A DNA stretch of 5,197 bases from Oscillospiraceae bacterium (GTDB taxonomy: Bacteria; Bacillota; Clostridia; Oscillospirales; Ruminococcaceae). Of this stretch, positions 1 through 5,145 are shown piece by piece. Each line of letters begins with the position of its first letter. Position 1 is the first letter of the stretch. Where the stretch lies: NCBI GenBank assembly GCA_020024235.1, contig JAHHUA010000118.1:1-5197 (forward strand). The letters run 5' to 3'. A program made the translations under genes and the position numbers. The notes below the pieces were generated by a model that was given only the letters and a program-made list of their open reading frames with translations, made no database searches and had not been told where the DNA came from.

Positions 1-173
1 GTCAGGTATTCCACACCCAGTTCTTTGCAGTTTTTGGCAGTTTCGGTAAAAACTTTTGCACCTTTTTTATGACCCATTGTTCTGGGCAATGCTCTTTTTT
101 TAGCCCATCTGCCGTTTCCATCCATTATAATGGCTATGTGGCGAGGTATTATCAAATCAGAATTTTCAGCCAT
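1..173 (-). CDS. uppS: Undecaprenyl diphosphate synthase, N-terminal part (cut by window edge)
   Basis: Cis-prenyltransferase that condenses isopentenyl diphosphate units onto farnesyl diphosphate to make the C55 lipid carrier for peptidoglycan and other wall polymers; cytosolic, acting at the membrane face. Only the first 57 codons are present and the gene continues past position 1. The visible part carries the family signature HIAIIMDGNGRWAKKR at residues 12-27, including the catalytic Asp (D18) in MDGNGRWA, followed by R31 and the G34-H35...G38 segment that helps bind the diphosphate. The ATG at 171-173 is preceded by CGGAGGT (179-185) with 6 nt spacing, which fixes the start. It is the last visible gene of a pyrH-frr-uppS run, an order common in Firmicutes where cdsA and dxr often follow. 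A perfect hairpin lies just upstream and could affect its translation (inference). Confidence 0.95.
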   Translation of the reverse strand, partial: MAENSDLIIPRHIAIIMDGNGRWAKKRALPRTMGHKKGAKVFTETAKNCKELGVEYL

Positions 174-193
174 TGTTTACCTCCGTATCATTA

Positions 194-235
194 CAGATTA
201 ACTTCCGCCGAAATATTCCGACGGAAGTTAATCTG
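194..235 (-). repeat. Perfect 14-bp inverted repeat between frr and uppS
   Basis: The arms CAGATTAACTTCCG (194-207) and CGGAAGTTAATCTG (222-235) are exact reverse complements around a 14-nt centre. In the frr-uppS transcript this would form a long stable stem-loop. It is not followed by a U-run on either strand, so it is not a standard intrinsic terminator. It starts 14 nt after the frr stop codon and ends 8 nt before the uppS Shine-Dalgarno. Possible roles are RNase processing or mRNA stability, translational control of uppS, or a small dispersed palindromic repeat. The sequence alone does not decide. Confidence 0.8.
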
Positions 236-249
236 ATATTTTAATAATG

Positions 250-804
250 CTAGATTTCCATTATTTCTTTCTCTTTATCCGCAGAAATTACATCTATTTC
301 TTTGCAGTATTTATCTGTAAGGTCTTGGATCTCCTTTTCCAAACTCTTTTGATCATCCTCTGTAATTTCATTGTTCTTTTTGGCAGCCTTAATCTTGTCG
401 TTAGCATCCCGTCTGCAGTTTCTTACAGCAATTTTGGCTTCTTCTGCATACTTTGAAATCTCCTTGCAAAGTTCCTTTCTTCTTTCACTTGTCATAGGTG
501 GGAAAGCAAGGCGAATTACACTGCCATCATTATTTGGGTTAATTCCTATATCGGATATATTGATAGCTTTTTCAATTTCTTTAAGACTGTTTTTGTCATA
601 TGGCTGAATAACCAAAGTTGTAGCCTGGCTTACAGAAACAGATGCCATTTGATTTATAGGTGTAGGAGTTCCATAGTAATCAACAAATACTTTGTTGAGT
701 ACAGCAGGATTAGCTCTGCCTGCTCTTATAGCTGTGTATTCTGTTGAAAGATTGTCAACAGTTTTTTTCATTTTTTCATCATAAGGTTTTAAAATAGCAT
801 TCAT
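250..804 (-). CDS. frr: Ribosome recycling factor
   Basis: Splits post-termination 70S ribosomes together with EF-G so that subunits, mRNA and tRNA can be reused; cytosolic. The 184-aa product matches the usual RRF length of about 185. Family marks visible are RAGRANP (residues 27-33), YYGTPTP (43-49) in the hinge to the small beta domain, the PPMTSERRKEL segment (102-112) and RRDANDKIK (131-139) in the long helical bundle, whose conserved arginine contacts 23S rRNA. The ATG at 802-804 has AGAGAGGT (813-820) about 8 nt upstream. It lies 44 bp behind pyrH on the same strand with no promoter or terminator seen between, so co-transcription is likely. The stop is TAG. Nothing about it is unusual. 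Confidence 0.97.
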   Translation of the reverse strand: MNAILKPYDEKMKKTVDNLSTEYTAIRAGRANPAVLNKVFVDYYGTPTPINQMASVSVSQATTLVIQPYDKNSLKEIEKAINISDIGINPNNDGSVIRLAFPPMTSERRKELCKEISKYAEEAKIAVRNCRRDANDKIKAAKKNNEITEDDQKSLEKEIQDLTDKYCKEIDVISADKEKEIMEI

Positions 805-848
805 ATTTATTTACCTCTCTTTATATTTTTAAAAAAATTATTTACAGT

Positions 849-1556
849 TTATTCTGCCACCAATGTACCTATATTTTCACCCATAATGGCTTTGACTATG
901 TTTTCTGACTGTTCCATGCTGAAAACGAGAAGTTTAATTTTATTATCTCTGCACATGGAAGCAGCTGTACTGTCCATTACAGCCAGTTCCTTCTTCAGAA
1001 CCTCGCTGAAAGAAAGAGTATCATATTTTTTGGCATTGGGGTTTTTCTTGGGGTCGCTGTCATAAACACCGTCCACCATTGTAGCTTTCATAATTACATC
1101 TGCACCGATTTCAGCAGCTCTTAATGCAGCTGTTGTATCTGTTGAGAAGAAAGGACTGCCTGTACCGCAGCCAAAAATAACAATTTTTCCGCTTTCAAGG
1201 TATTGGACAGCATTATCCTTTACAAAATGCTCCGCAATAGGCGACATATTTACAGAAGTCATAACCACAGCATCCTGTCCCATGGATTTAAGAGTATCCT
1301 TTACTGCCAAAGAGTTCATAACTGTTGCAAGCATACCCATTTGGTCAGCAGTAGTTCTGTCCATGCTGCCGCTGCTTCTTCCTCTCCAAAAGTTTCCGCC
1401 ACCTACAACTACAGCAACCTGTGCACCTTGTTTAGAAACTTCCCTTATTTTTTCGCAAATATCGGTTACAATATTAAAATCATAACCCATTTTATTGTCG
1501 CCTGCCAAAGCTTCACCGCTTAATTTAAGAAGAATTCTTTTATATTTAGGTTCCAT
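849..1556 (-). CDS. pyrH: UMP kinase (uridylate kinase)
   Basis: Phosphorylates UMP to UDP with ATP, the committed step toward UTP and CTP. It is a hexamer of the amino-acid-kinase fold, unrelated to eukaryotic UMP/CMP kinases. The 235-aa product has the expected length. Motifs in order are KRILLKLSGEAL (6-17, phosphate binding), VVVGGGNFWRGR (49-60), DQMGMLATVMNSLAV (71-85, UMP site), GCGTGSPFFSTDTTAALRA (129-147) and VDGVYDSDPKKNPNA (161-175). The ATG at 1554-1556 is preceded by AGAGG (1568-1572) with a slightly long 11-nt spacing; no better start lies nearby. Only 28 bp separate it from the YbjQ-family gene upstream, which points to one transcript. Bacterial UMP kinases are commonly GTP-activated and UTP-inhibited; that is family knowledge, not read here. 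Confidence 0.97.
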   Translation of the reverse strand: MEPKYKRILLKLSGEALAGDNKMGYDFNIVTDICEKIREVSKQGAQVAVVVGGGNFWRGRSSGSMDRTTADQMGMLATVMNSLAVKDTLKSMGQDAVVMTSVNMSPIAEHFVKDNAVQYLESGKIVIFGCGTGSPFFSTDTTAALRAAEIGADVIMKATMVDGVYDSDPKKNPNAKKYDTLSFSEVLKKELAVMDSTAASMCRDNKIKLLVFSMEQSENIVKAIMGENIGTLVAE

Positions 1557-1584
1557 TGTTTTGTTATCCTCTCATAATCTTCTT

Positions 1585-1896
1585 TTATTTAAATTTAACT
1601 GCTGTGCCATATGCCATAACTTCAGCTGCTCCCGGCATAATAGCGGAAGATGAATACCTTACACATACAATAGCATCAGCATTCATAGCTTCAGCTTCTT
1701 TCTTCATTCTTTCAGTGGCAATTTCTCGTGCCTCATTCATCATATCTGTATAAGAACTCAGTTCTCCGCCTACTAATGTTTTAAAAGTGGCACCTATATC
1801 CTTACCTATGTGTTTTGATTGAATTGTGCTTCCCTTTACCATTCCCAAAACTTCCAAGTCTTTTCCGCTTATATACTCTGTAGTAGTTAAAAGCAT
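1585..1896 (-). CDS. UPF0145 / YbjQ-family protein (putative heavy-metal-binding domain)
   Basis: Small 103-aa cytosolic protein recognised as the YbjQ/UPF0145 family by its opening MLLTTTEYISGKDLEVLGMV, the central GGELSSYTDMMNEAREIA (43-60), the helix ERMKKEAEAMNADAIVCVRY (62-81) and the terminal AYGTAVKF. Family members form ring-like oligomers and are annotated as putative metal-binding proteins, but no reaction is established. The start is chosen at 1894-1896: AGGAGG (1905-1910) is 8 nt upstream, and the family normally begins M-L/I-x-T-T-T. The in-frame ATG at 1900-1902 is only 2 nt from the Shine-Dalgarno, and the one at 1921-1923 lies upstream of it. It sits immediately ahead of pyrH, so it is probably the first or second gene of that operon. 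A role linked to UMP kinase would be speculation. Confidence 0.9.
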   Translation of the reverse strand: MLLTTTEYISGKDLEVLGMVKGSTIQSKHIGKDIGATFKTLVGGELSSYTDMMNEAREIATERMKKEAEAMNADAIVCVRYSSSAIMPGAAEVMAYGTAVKFK

Positions 1897-1950
1897 ATTC
1901 ATTTCCTCCTCATGGTTATACAATTTTAAAAATAATTTTATTTGAATCTA

Positions 1951-1983
1951 ACTGACTTACTGTAAATTATCAGTACAGACAGT
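1951..1983. repeat. Imperfect inverted repeat upstream of the YbjQ-family gene
   Basis: On the plus strand ACTGACTTACTG (1951-1962) faces CAGTACAGACAGT (1971-1983) across an 8-nt AT centre (TAAATTAT). The arms pair at 11 positions with one mismatch and one extra base. It lies about 55-85 bp before the start codon of the UPF0145 gene. It could be an operator for a dimeric regulator or a leader hairpin. No regulator gene is present in the window to support either view. Confidence 0.55.
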
Positions 1984-2007
1984 TATTTTGCTGACAAAAA
2001 AATAACT
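1981..2007. repeat. 9-bp inverted repeat abutting the previous one
   Basis: AGTTATTTT (1981-1989) and AAAATAACT (1999-2007) are perfect reverse complements separated by 9 nt. It shares three bases (1981-1983) with the neighbouring repeat, so as RNA the two hairpins would compete at their junction. The arms are AT-rich, so chance is a real alternative. Confidence 0.45.
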
Positions 2008-2090
2008 ATTTCATATTTATATTTTTTTGATATATAGCTTCATATTAATTTGCATGAAAGATGAATAAAATAACATATCCTATCTTTAAT

Positions 2091-2119
2091 ATAATACAAT
2101 ACTATGTGCCTCATGTAAA
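2091..2119 (-). promoter_or_regulatory. Candidate promoter for the ybjQ-pyrH-frr-uppS run
   Basis: Reading the minus strand, TTTACA (2114-2119) and TATTAT (2091-2096) are separated by exactly 17 nt. This is a good sigma-A-type match just after the coaX stop codon. It would give a leader of nearly 190 nt that includes both inverted repeats at 1951-2007. In DNA this AT-rich such matches also arise by chance, and no terminator separates coaX from this region, so readthrough from the coaX promoter is equally possible. Confidence 0.45.
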
Positions 2120-2148
2120 GTAGATTTTTAAATTAGTGTTTATTTTTT

Positions 2149-2916
2149 CTATATATTTTTGCTTAAAATCATATTCATACCCTTTGAAATAATATTTTCT
2201 TCAAAAATAACATTATGCTTAAAATAGGGTAAAATTTCTCCGGAGTTTTCACCGGAAACAATAACGGTTAAATCCTCTTCCTTCATTTCTTCCCTGTATT
2301 TTTCTATCATACCGTCAAGCATAGCAGCAGAACCGTAAATAATCCCGGATTTCATAGATTCAACAGTATTCTTTCCTATGAGCAAGCCCGGCTTGTAAAC
2401 CGATATATGGGGCAGCTGTGCTGTTCCTGATGAAAGTGCATCTGCACACATTTGGGGGCCTGCCATAATAGAACCACCCAAAAAATTCCCTTTTTTATCC
2501 AAAGCAGAAATTTTCATTGTATGGGATACATCAATAATTATCAAAGGCAGAGGGTATTTTTCTTTGGCATAAACCGCACTACAGACAAAATCTGCACCAA
2601 GCTCCGAGGGAGAATCAAGTCTTATATTAAGTCCTGTTTTGGTACCGGGACCTACCGTAAAAATTTTGCCGCTGCATATTTTCTGAAAAGCTTTCTCTAT
2701 TTTTACAGTCAAAGCAGGCACTACAGAAGCGATTATACCATGGTTTATTTTTTCTGCATCTACCTTGTAAAATCTGAAAAGCTCCAATATTTCCATGGCA
2801 ATCTGATCTTCGGTAAAGTAGGATTTTGAGGAAATTTTGGCACTGAAAATCATTTCATCTTTCTCAAAAACAGCAATTATAATATTTATATTGCTGATAT
2901 ATGCTGAAAAAATCAA
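2149..2916 (-). CDS. Type III pantothenate kinase (CoaX) homologue with degenerate active site
   Basis: The 255-aa product aligns over its full length with CoaX, which phosphorylates pantothenate in the first step of coenzyme A synthesis. Kept segments are VGPGTKTGLNI (88-98), ELGAD (105-109), GGSI (147-150), TAQLP (165-169) and IGKNTVESMKSGIIYGSA (180-197). Key motifs have changed: the N-terminal phosphate motif, usually DxGNT, reads YISNI (6-10); GADR reads GADF (107-110); DFGTATT reads DVSHTMK (129-135); the PG of the GGxIxPG loop reads AG (152-153); the RTAxLP arginine is G164; and the TGG near 221 reads SGE. The start is TTG at 2914-2916 behind AGAGGTG (2924-2930, spacing 7), and it matches the family N-terminus exactly. 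The frame is intact, so it is not an obvious pseudogene. I infer a pseudo-kinase or a protein with a changed function, so I assign no coaX symbol. It stands between tsf and pyrH, an unusual place for this family. Confidence 0.88.
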   Translation of the reverse strand: MIFSAYISNINIIIAVFEKDEMIFSAKISSKSYFTEDQIAMEILELFRFYKVDAEKINHGIIASVVPALTVKIEKAFQKICSGKIFTVGPGTKTGLNIRLDSPSELGADFVCSAVYAKEKYPLPLIIIDVSHTMKISALDKKGNFLGGSIMAGPQMCADALSSGTAQLPHISVYKPGLLIGKNTVESMKSGIIYGSAAMLDGMIEKYREEMKEEDLTVIVSGENSGEILPYFKHNVIFEENIISKGMNMILSKNI

Positions 2917-2947
2917 ATCAAAACACCTCTTATGTAATATTTTATTT

Positions 2948-2955
2948 ATTATATC
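2948..2955 (-). promoter_or_regulatory. Extended -10 promoter of the coaX homologue
   Basis: On the minus strand a perfect TATAAT (2948-2953) is preceded by TG one base away, giving the extended form TGATATAAT. The -35 region is poor (TTTTAA or CTTTTA near 2971-2977), as is often tolerated with an extended -10. It lies between the tsf terminator and the TTG start and would give a leader of about 25 nt. Confidence 0.65.
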
Positions 2956-3028
2956 AAAAAAATATAATTTTTAAAAGGTTGTTTTATTATATTATTTTAA
3001 AATTTATTGTAAAATATTAATACAGCAT

Positions 3029-3057
3029 AAAAAAAGCAGAGGAAATCCCCCTGCTTT
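3029..3057 (-). terminator. Intrinsic terminator of the rpsB-tsf unit
   Basis: On the minus strand AAAGCAG and CTGCTTT pair, and three further pairs (one G-U) close a 5-nt loop GATTT. Seven U residues follow directly (3029-3035). It starts 18 nt after the tsf stop codon. Stem, loop and U-run are all of textbook form, so transcription from the rpsB promoter most likely ends here. Confidence 0.93.
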
Positions 3058-3075
3058 ATAAATTTTATTTTAAAA

Positions 3076-3990
3076 TTACTTTATCATGCTTGCAACTTCG
3101 TCAGCAAAATTGTCTTCTTTCTTTTCAATACCTTCGCCCTTTTCAAAACGCACATAAGAAAGAATCTTAATGTTGCAGCCCAAATTCTTTGCAACAGATT
3201 GTACATATTCGCCCACACTTACTTTGTCATCTTTAACAAATGCTTGTTCAATGAGGCAGTTTTCCTTGTAGTATTTACCAACTTTACCTTCAACCATTTT
3301 TTCCATAACCTGTGCAGGTTTGTTCTTGAGCTTTTCATCGTTTTGAATTTGAGCCATAAGAATTTCTTTTTCATTTGCAATAACTTCAGCAGGAACTTCT
3401 TCTTTGCAAAGGTATGCAGGGTTGATAGCAGCAATTTGCATAGCAATGTCTTTTCCGAGTTCTACAAATTCAGGTTTGCCGCCGGCATTTGTTTCAAACT
3501 TAACCATAACACCTATCTTACCGCCTGCATGGATATAAGTTGCAATGTCGCCTTCTTCACGAACAAAACGTCTGATCTTGAGGTTTTCACCGATAACGAG
3601 AACTTTTTCTCTAAGCATTTCTTCAACTGTAAATTCGCCGGATTTGCAAGCCATAAGAGCATCTAAATCAGCTGGGTTTTGTTCAATAATAACATCTGCA
3701 CAGTCTTCAACGAATTTAAGGAAAGATTCGTTTTTAGCTACGAAGTCTGTTTCGGAGTTTACTTCGATAATAGCTGCAACTTTCTTAGCTTCGTCATATT
3801 TAGCCAATACAACACCTTCTGCAGCAACTCTGCCTGCCTTTTTAGCAACAGCAGCCAATCCCTTTTCACGCAATAATTCAATTGCTTTTTCCATATTGCC
3901 GTCAGCTTCTGTCAAAGCCTTCTTGCAGTCCATCATACCACAGTTTGTAGCAGCTCTGAGAGCTTGTACGTCTTTAGCTGTAAATGCCAT
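3076..3990 (-). CDS. tsf: Elongation factor Ts
   Basis: Guanine-nucleotide exchange factor that regenerates EF-Tu-GTP during elongation; cytosolic. The 304-aa product has the N-terminal UBA-like domain (about residues 1-55, with GMMDCKKAL at 18-26 and EKAIELLREKG at 34-44), then the core with the EF-Tu-contacting signature SETDFVAKNESF (79-90), and the C-terminal dimerisation-type region. The start is placed at the ATG at 3988-3990, because GGAGG (3999-4003) is 8 nt upstream and the family begins with this MAFTAKDV segment. An in-frame ATG at 4003-4005 overlaps that Shine-Dalgarno and would only add MEENK. It follows rpsB at a distance of about 100 bp, the nearly universal bacterial arrangement, and is followed by a strong terminator. 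Confidence 0.97.
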   Translation of the reverse strand: MAFTAKDVQALRAATNCGMMDCKKALTEADGNMEKAIELLREKGLAAVAKKAGRVAAEGVVLAKYDEAKKVAAIIEVNSETDFVAKNESFLKFVEDCADVIIEQNPADLDALMACKSGEFTVEEMLREKVLVIGENLKIRRFVREEGDIATYIHAGGKIGVMVKFETNAGGKPEFVELGKDIAMQIAAINPAYLCKEEVPAEVIANEKEILMAQIQNDEKLKNKPAQVMEKMVEGKVGKYYKENCLIEQAFVKDDKVSVGEYVQSVAKNLGCNIKILSYVRFEKGEGIEKKEDNFADEVASMIK

Positions 3991-4043
3991 TTTATTTTCC
4001 TCCATTTATATAAAAATTTTAAATTTTAATAAAGTTTAATAAT

Positions 4044-4075
4044 GAAAAAGCCCGAGCAGCTTTTAGTGTTCGGGC
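4044..4075 (-). terminator. rpsB-tsf intergenic hairpin, probable partial terminator
   Basis: On the minus strand GCCCGA (4070-4075 as its complement) pairs with TCGGGC (4050-4055) across a 14-nt loop. Five U residues follow, then C. It begins 16 nt after the rpsB stop codon. The large loop and short U-run suggest incomplete termination, which would let S2 mRNA exceed EF-Ts mRNA. The gene behind it has no convincing promoter of its own, so some readthrough is expected. Confidence 0.7.
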
Positions 4076-4091
4076 ATTTTTATTAACCTAA

Positions 4092-4826
4092 TTATTCTGC
4101 ATCTGTTTCTTCTGCTTCAGCAGCTGCAGCTTCAGCGGTTTCTTCGCCCTGTCTTCCTTCGATGATAGCGTCAGCCATAACGGAAGCAATAAGCTTAACT
4201 GCACGGATAGCATCATCATTACCTGGGATTACATAGTCTACTTCGTCAGGGTCACAGTTTGTGTCAACGATAGCAACAACGGGTATACCGAGTTTGTGAG
4301 CTTCTGCAACAGCAATCTTTTCCTTGCGTGGGTCAACTACGAACAAAGCTCCCGGGAGTTTGTCCATGTTCTTAATACCGCCCATGAACTTTTCGAGCTT
4401 TTCGATTTCAAGTTCAAGTTTAACAACTTCTTTCTTTGGCAAACGGTCAAATGTGCCGTCTTCTTCCATTTGACGGAGTTGTTCAAGTCTTTTAATTCTT
4501 GTTTGAATTGTCTTGAAGTTTGTCATCATACCGCCGAGCCATCTTGCATTTACATAGTGAGCTCCTGCTCTTTCAGCTTCTTCCTTAACGGAATCGCCTG
4601 CTTGCTTCTTTGTTCCTACAAAAAGAACATTTCCGCCGTTAGCAGCAACTTCTCTGATGAAAAGGTATGCTTCTTCAAGTTTCTTTACGGTTTTCTGCAA
4701 GTCAATGATGTAGATACCGTTTCTTTCTGTGAAGATGTATTCATCCATTTTAGGATTCCATCTTCTTGTTTGGTGTCCAAAGTGAACACCCGCTTCCAAT
4801 AATTGTTTCATAGATACAACGCCCAT
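4092..4826 (-). CDS. rpsB: 30S ribosomal protein S2 (uS2)
   Basis: Late-assembling small-subunit protein between head and body of the 30S particle, needed for binding of S1-type factors and mRNA in many bacteria. The 244-aa product carries GVHFGHQTRRWNPKM (13-27), IYIIDLQKT (38-46), VLFVGTKKQA (67-76), NARWLGGMMTNF (93-104), the coiled-coil-like stretch at 109-150, and the signature LFVVDPRKEKIAVAEAHKLG (161-180) followed by GIPVVAIVDTNCDPD. It ends in an Ala/Glu-rich acidic tail (about 227-244), a common variable end of this family. The ATG at 4824-4826 is preceded by AAAAGGAGG (4836-4844) with 9 nt spacing; the internal Met6 has no such site. It is the first gene of the rpsB-tsf unit, with a strong promoter and a structured leader ahead of it. 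Confidence 0.98.
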   Translation of the reverse strand: MGVVSMKQLLEAGVHFGHQTRRWNPKMDEYIFTERNGIYIIDLQKTVKKLEEAYLFIREVAANGGNVLFVGTKKQAGDSVKEEAERAGAHYVNARWLGGMMTNFKTIQTRIKRLEQLRQMEEDGTFDRLPKKEVVKLELEIEKLEKFMGGIKNMDKLPGALFVVDPRKEKIAVAEAHKLGIPVVAIVDTNCDPDEVDYVIPGNDDAIRAVKLIASVMADAIIEGRQGEETAEAAAAEAEETDAE

Positions 4827-4844
4827 TGTAAAAATCCTCCTTTT

Positions 4845-4936
4845 GTTATATCCACCGCATATGTGTCATCGGTTCATCTTTTAAGCAAGACACCCGAACC
4901 GTGATTTAAGATTATTCATATGCGTGCGTCTTTACC
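4845..4936 (-). ncRNA. Structured 5' leader of rpsB, candidate autoregulatory element
   Basis: The transcript ahead of rpsB can fold into a closing stem CACGCATATG (4917-4926) with CATATGCGGTG (4853-4863), ten pairs and one bulged G. Inside it is a hairpin CGGTTC (4896-4901) with GAACCG (4870-4875), extended outward by TCA/TGA with one bulged A and inward by TCTT/AAGA around a 6-nt loop GCTTAA. The closing stem ends 8 nt before the Shine-Dalgarno. Ribosomal proteins, S2 included in some bacteria, repress their own operons by binding such leaders; that this leader does so is inference. I cannot assign it to a named RNA family from the sequence alone. Confidence 0.6.
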
Positions 4937-4941
4937 GTGGT

Positions 4942-4970
4942 ATTATAACATTTTATAAATATAATTGCAA
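4942..4970 (-). promoter_or_regulatory. Strong sigma-A-type promoter of rpsB-tsf
   Basis: On the minus strand TTGCAA (4965-4970) and a perfect TATAAT (4942-4947) are 17 nt apart, and TG stands one base before the -10 element (TGTTATAAT). The expected transcription start is near 4935-4936, giving a leader of about 110 nt. This is the strength expected for a ribosomal-protein operon. Confidence 0.85.
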
Positions 4971-4972
4971 GC

Positions 4973-5000
4973 TTTTTTTATATTTTTTTAAAAGTTTTTT
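4973..5000 (-). promoter_or_regulatory. Phased A-tracts, probable UP element of the rpsB promoter
   Basis: Read on the minus strand, three A-runs (4995-5000, 4983-4989, 4973-4979) lie with centres about 10-11 bp apart directly upstream of the -35 box. Such tracts bend DNA and can bind the RNA polymerase alpha C-terminal domain, raising transcription. The rest of the intergenic stretch to 5088 is T-rich on the plus strand, and I see no gene in it. Confidence 0.5.
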
Positions 5001-5088
5001 ACATTTTGTGATTTATTGTTGTTTTTGCATAATTTTTATATTTTCTGTATTTTCTTTTTGATTTATTTGTAAAACATTAAAAATTTAC

Positions 5089-5117
5089 TTGACAAATATA
5101 TGTTATTCTGATATTAT
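5089..5117 (+). promoter_or_regulatory. Consensus promoter of the tRNA-Gly gene
   Basis: TTGACA (5089-5094) matches the -35 consensus exactly. After 17 nt comes TATTAT (5112-5117), preceded by TG one base away (TGATATTAT). The start site would fall near 5124, leaving about 20 nt of precursor leader before the mature tRNA. It points away from the rpsB promoter. Confidence 0.88.
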
Positions 5118-5145
5118 TAATCCTGTTGTTAGGACACGCTGATAT

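Noticed and set aside
194..235. frr-uppS palindrome as an intrinsic terminator
   Set aside because: No U-run follows the stem on either strand.
1203..1523. Plus-strand open frames of 65-168 codons opposite pyrH, frr, coaX homologue, tsf and rpsB
   Set aside because: They lie antisense to well-recognised genes, lack ribosome binding sites and have composition typical of reverse-strand shadows.
1897..1923. Longer N-terminus for the UPF0145 protein (MYNHEEEMN)
   Set aside because: These codons contain the AGGAGG site itself. The family N-terminus and the 8-nt spacing both support the ATG at 1894-1896.
2040..2114. 24-codon minus-strand open frame starting ATGAGGCAC
   Set aside because: It has no Shine-Dalgarno, is very short, overlaps the candidate promoter and does not resemble a known small protein.
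2149..2916. Calling the CoaX homologue a pseudogene
   Set aside because: The frame is uninterrupted over the full family length with a good promoter and ribosome binding site. Losing catalytic residues alone does not prove decay.
4003..4005. Upstream in-frame ATG that would extend EF-Ts by MEENK
   Set aside because: This ATG overlaps the GGAGG Shine-Dalgarno that is correctly placed for the ATG at 3988-3990, and EF-Ts proteins begin at that second Met.
4050..4901. 7-nt complementarity between GTTCGGG in the rpsB leader and CCCGAAC in the rpsB-tsf hairpin
   Set aside because: It is too short, and both segments are already well paired locally; most likely coincidence.
4853..4940. Extra outer pairing CCAC (4937-4940) with GTGG (4852-4855) around the rpsB leader
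   Set aside because: CCAC lies within a few bases of the -10 box, so it is probably upstream of the transcription start and absent from the RNA.
4845..4940. T-box or metabolite riboswitch upstream of rpsB
   Set aside because: There is no T-box antiterminator sequence and no leader terminator, and the layout fits a ribosomal-protein leader better.
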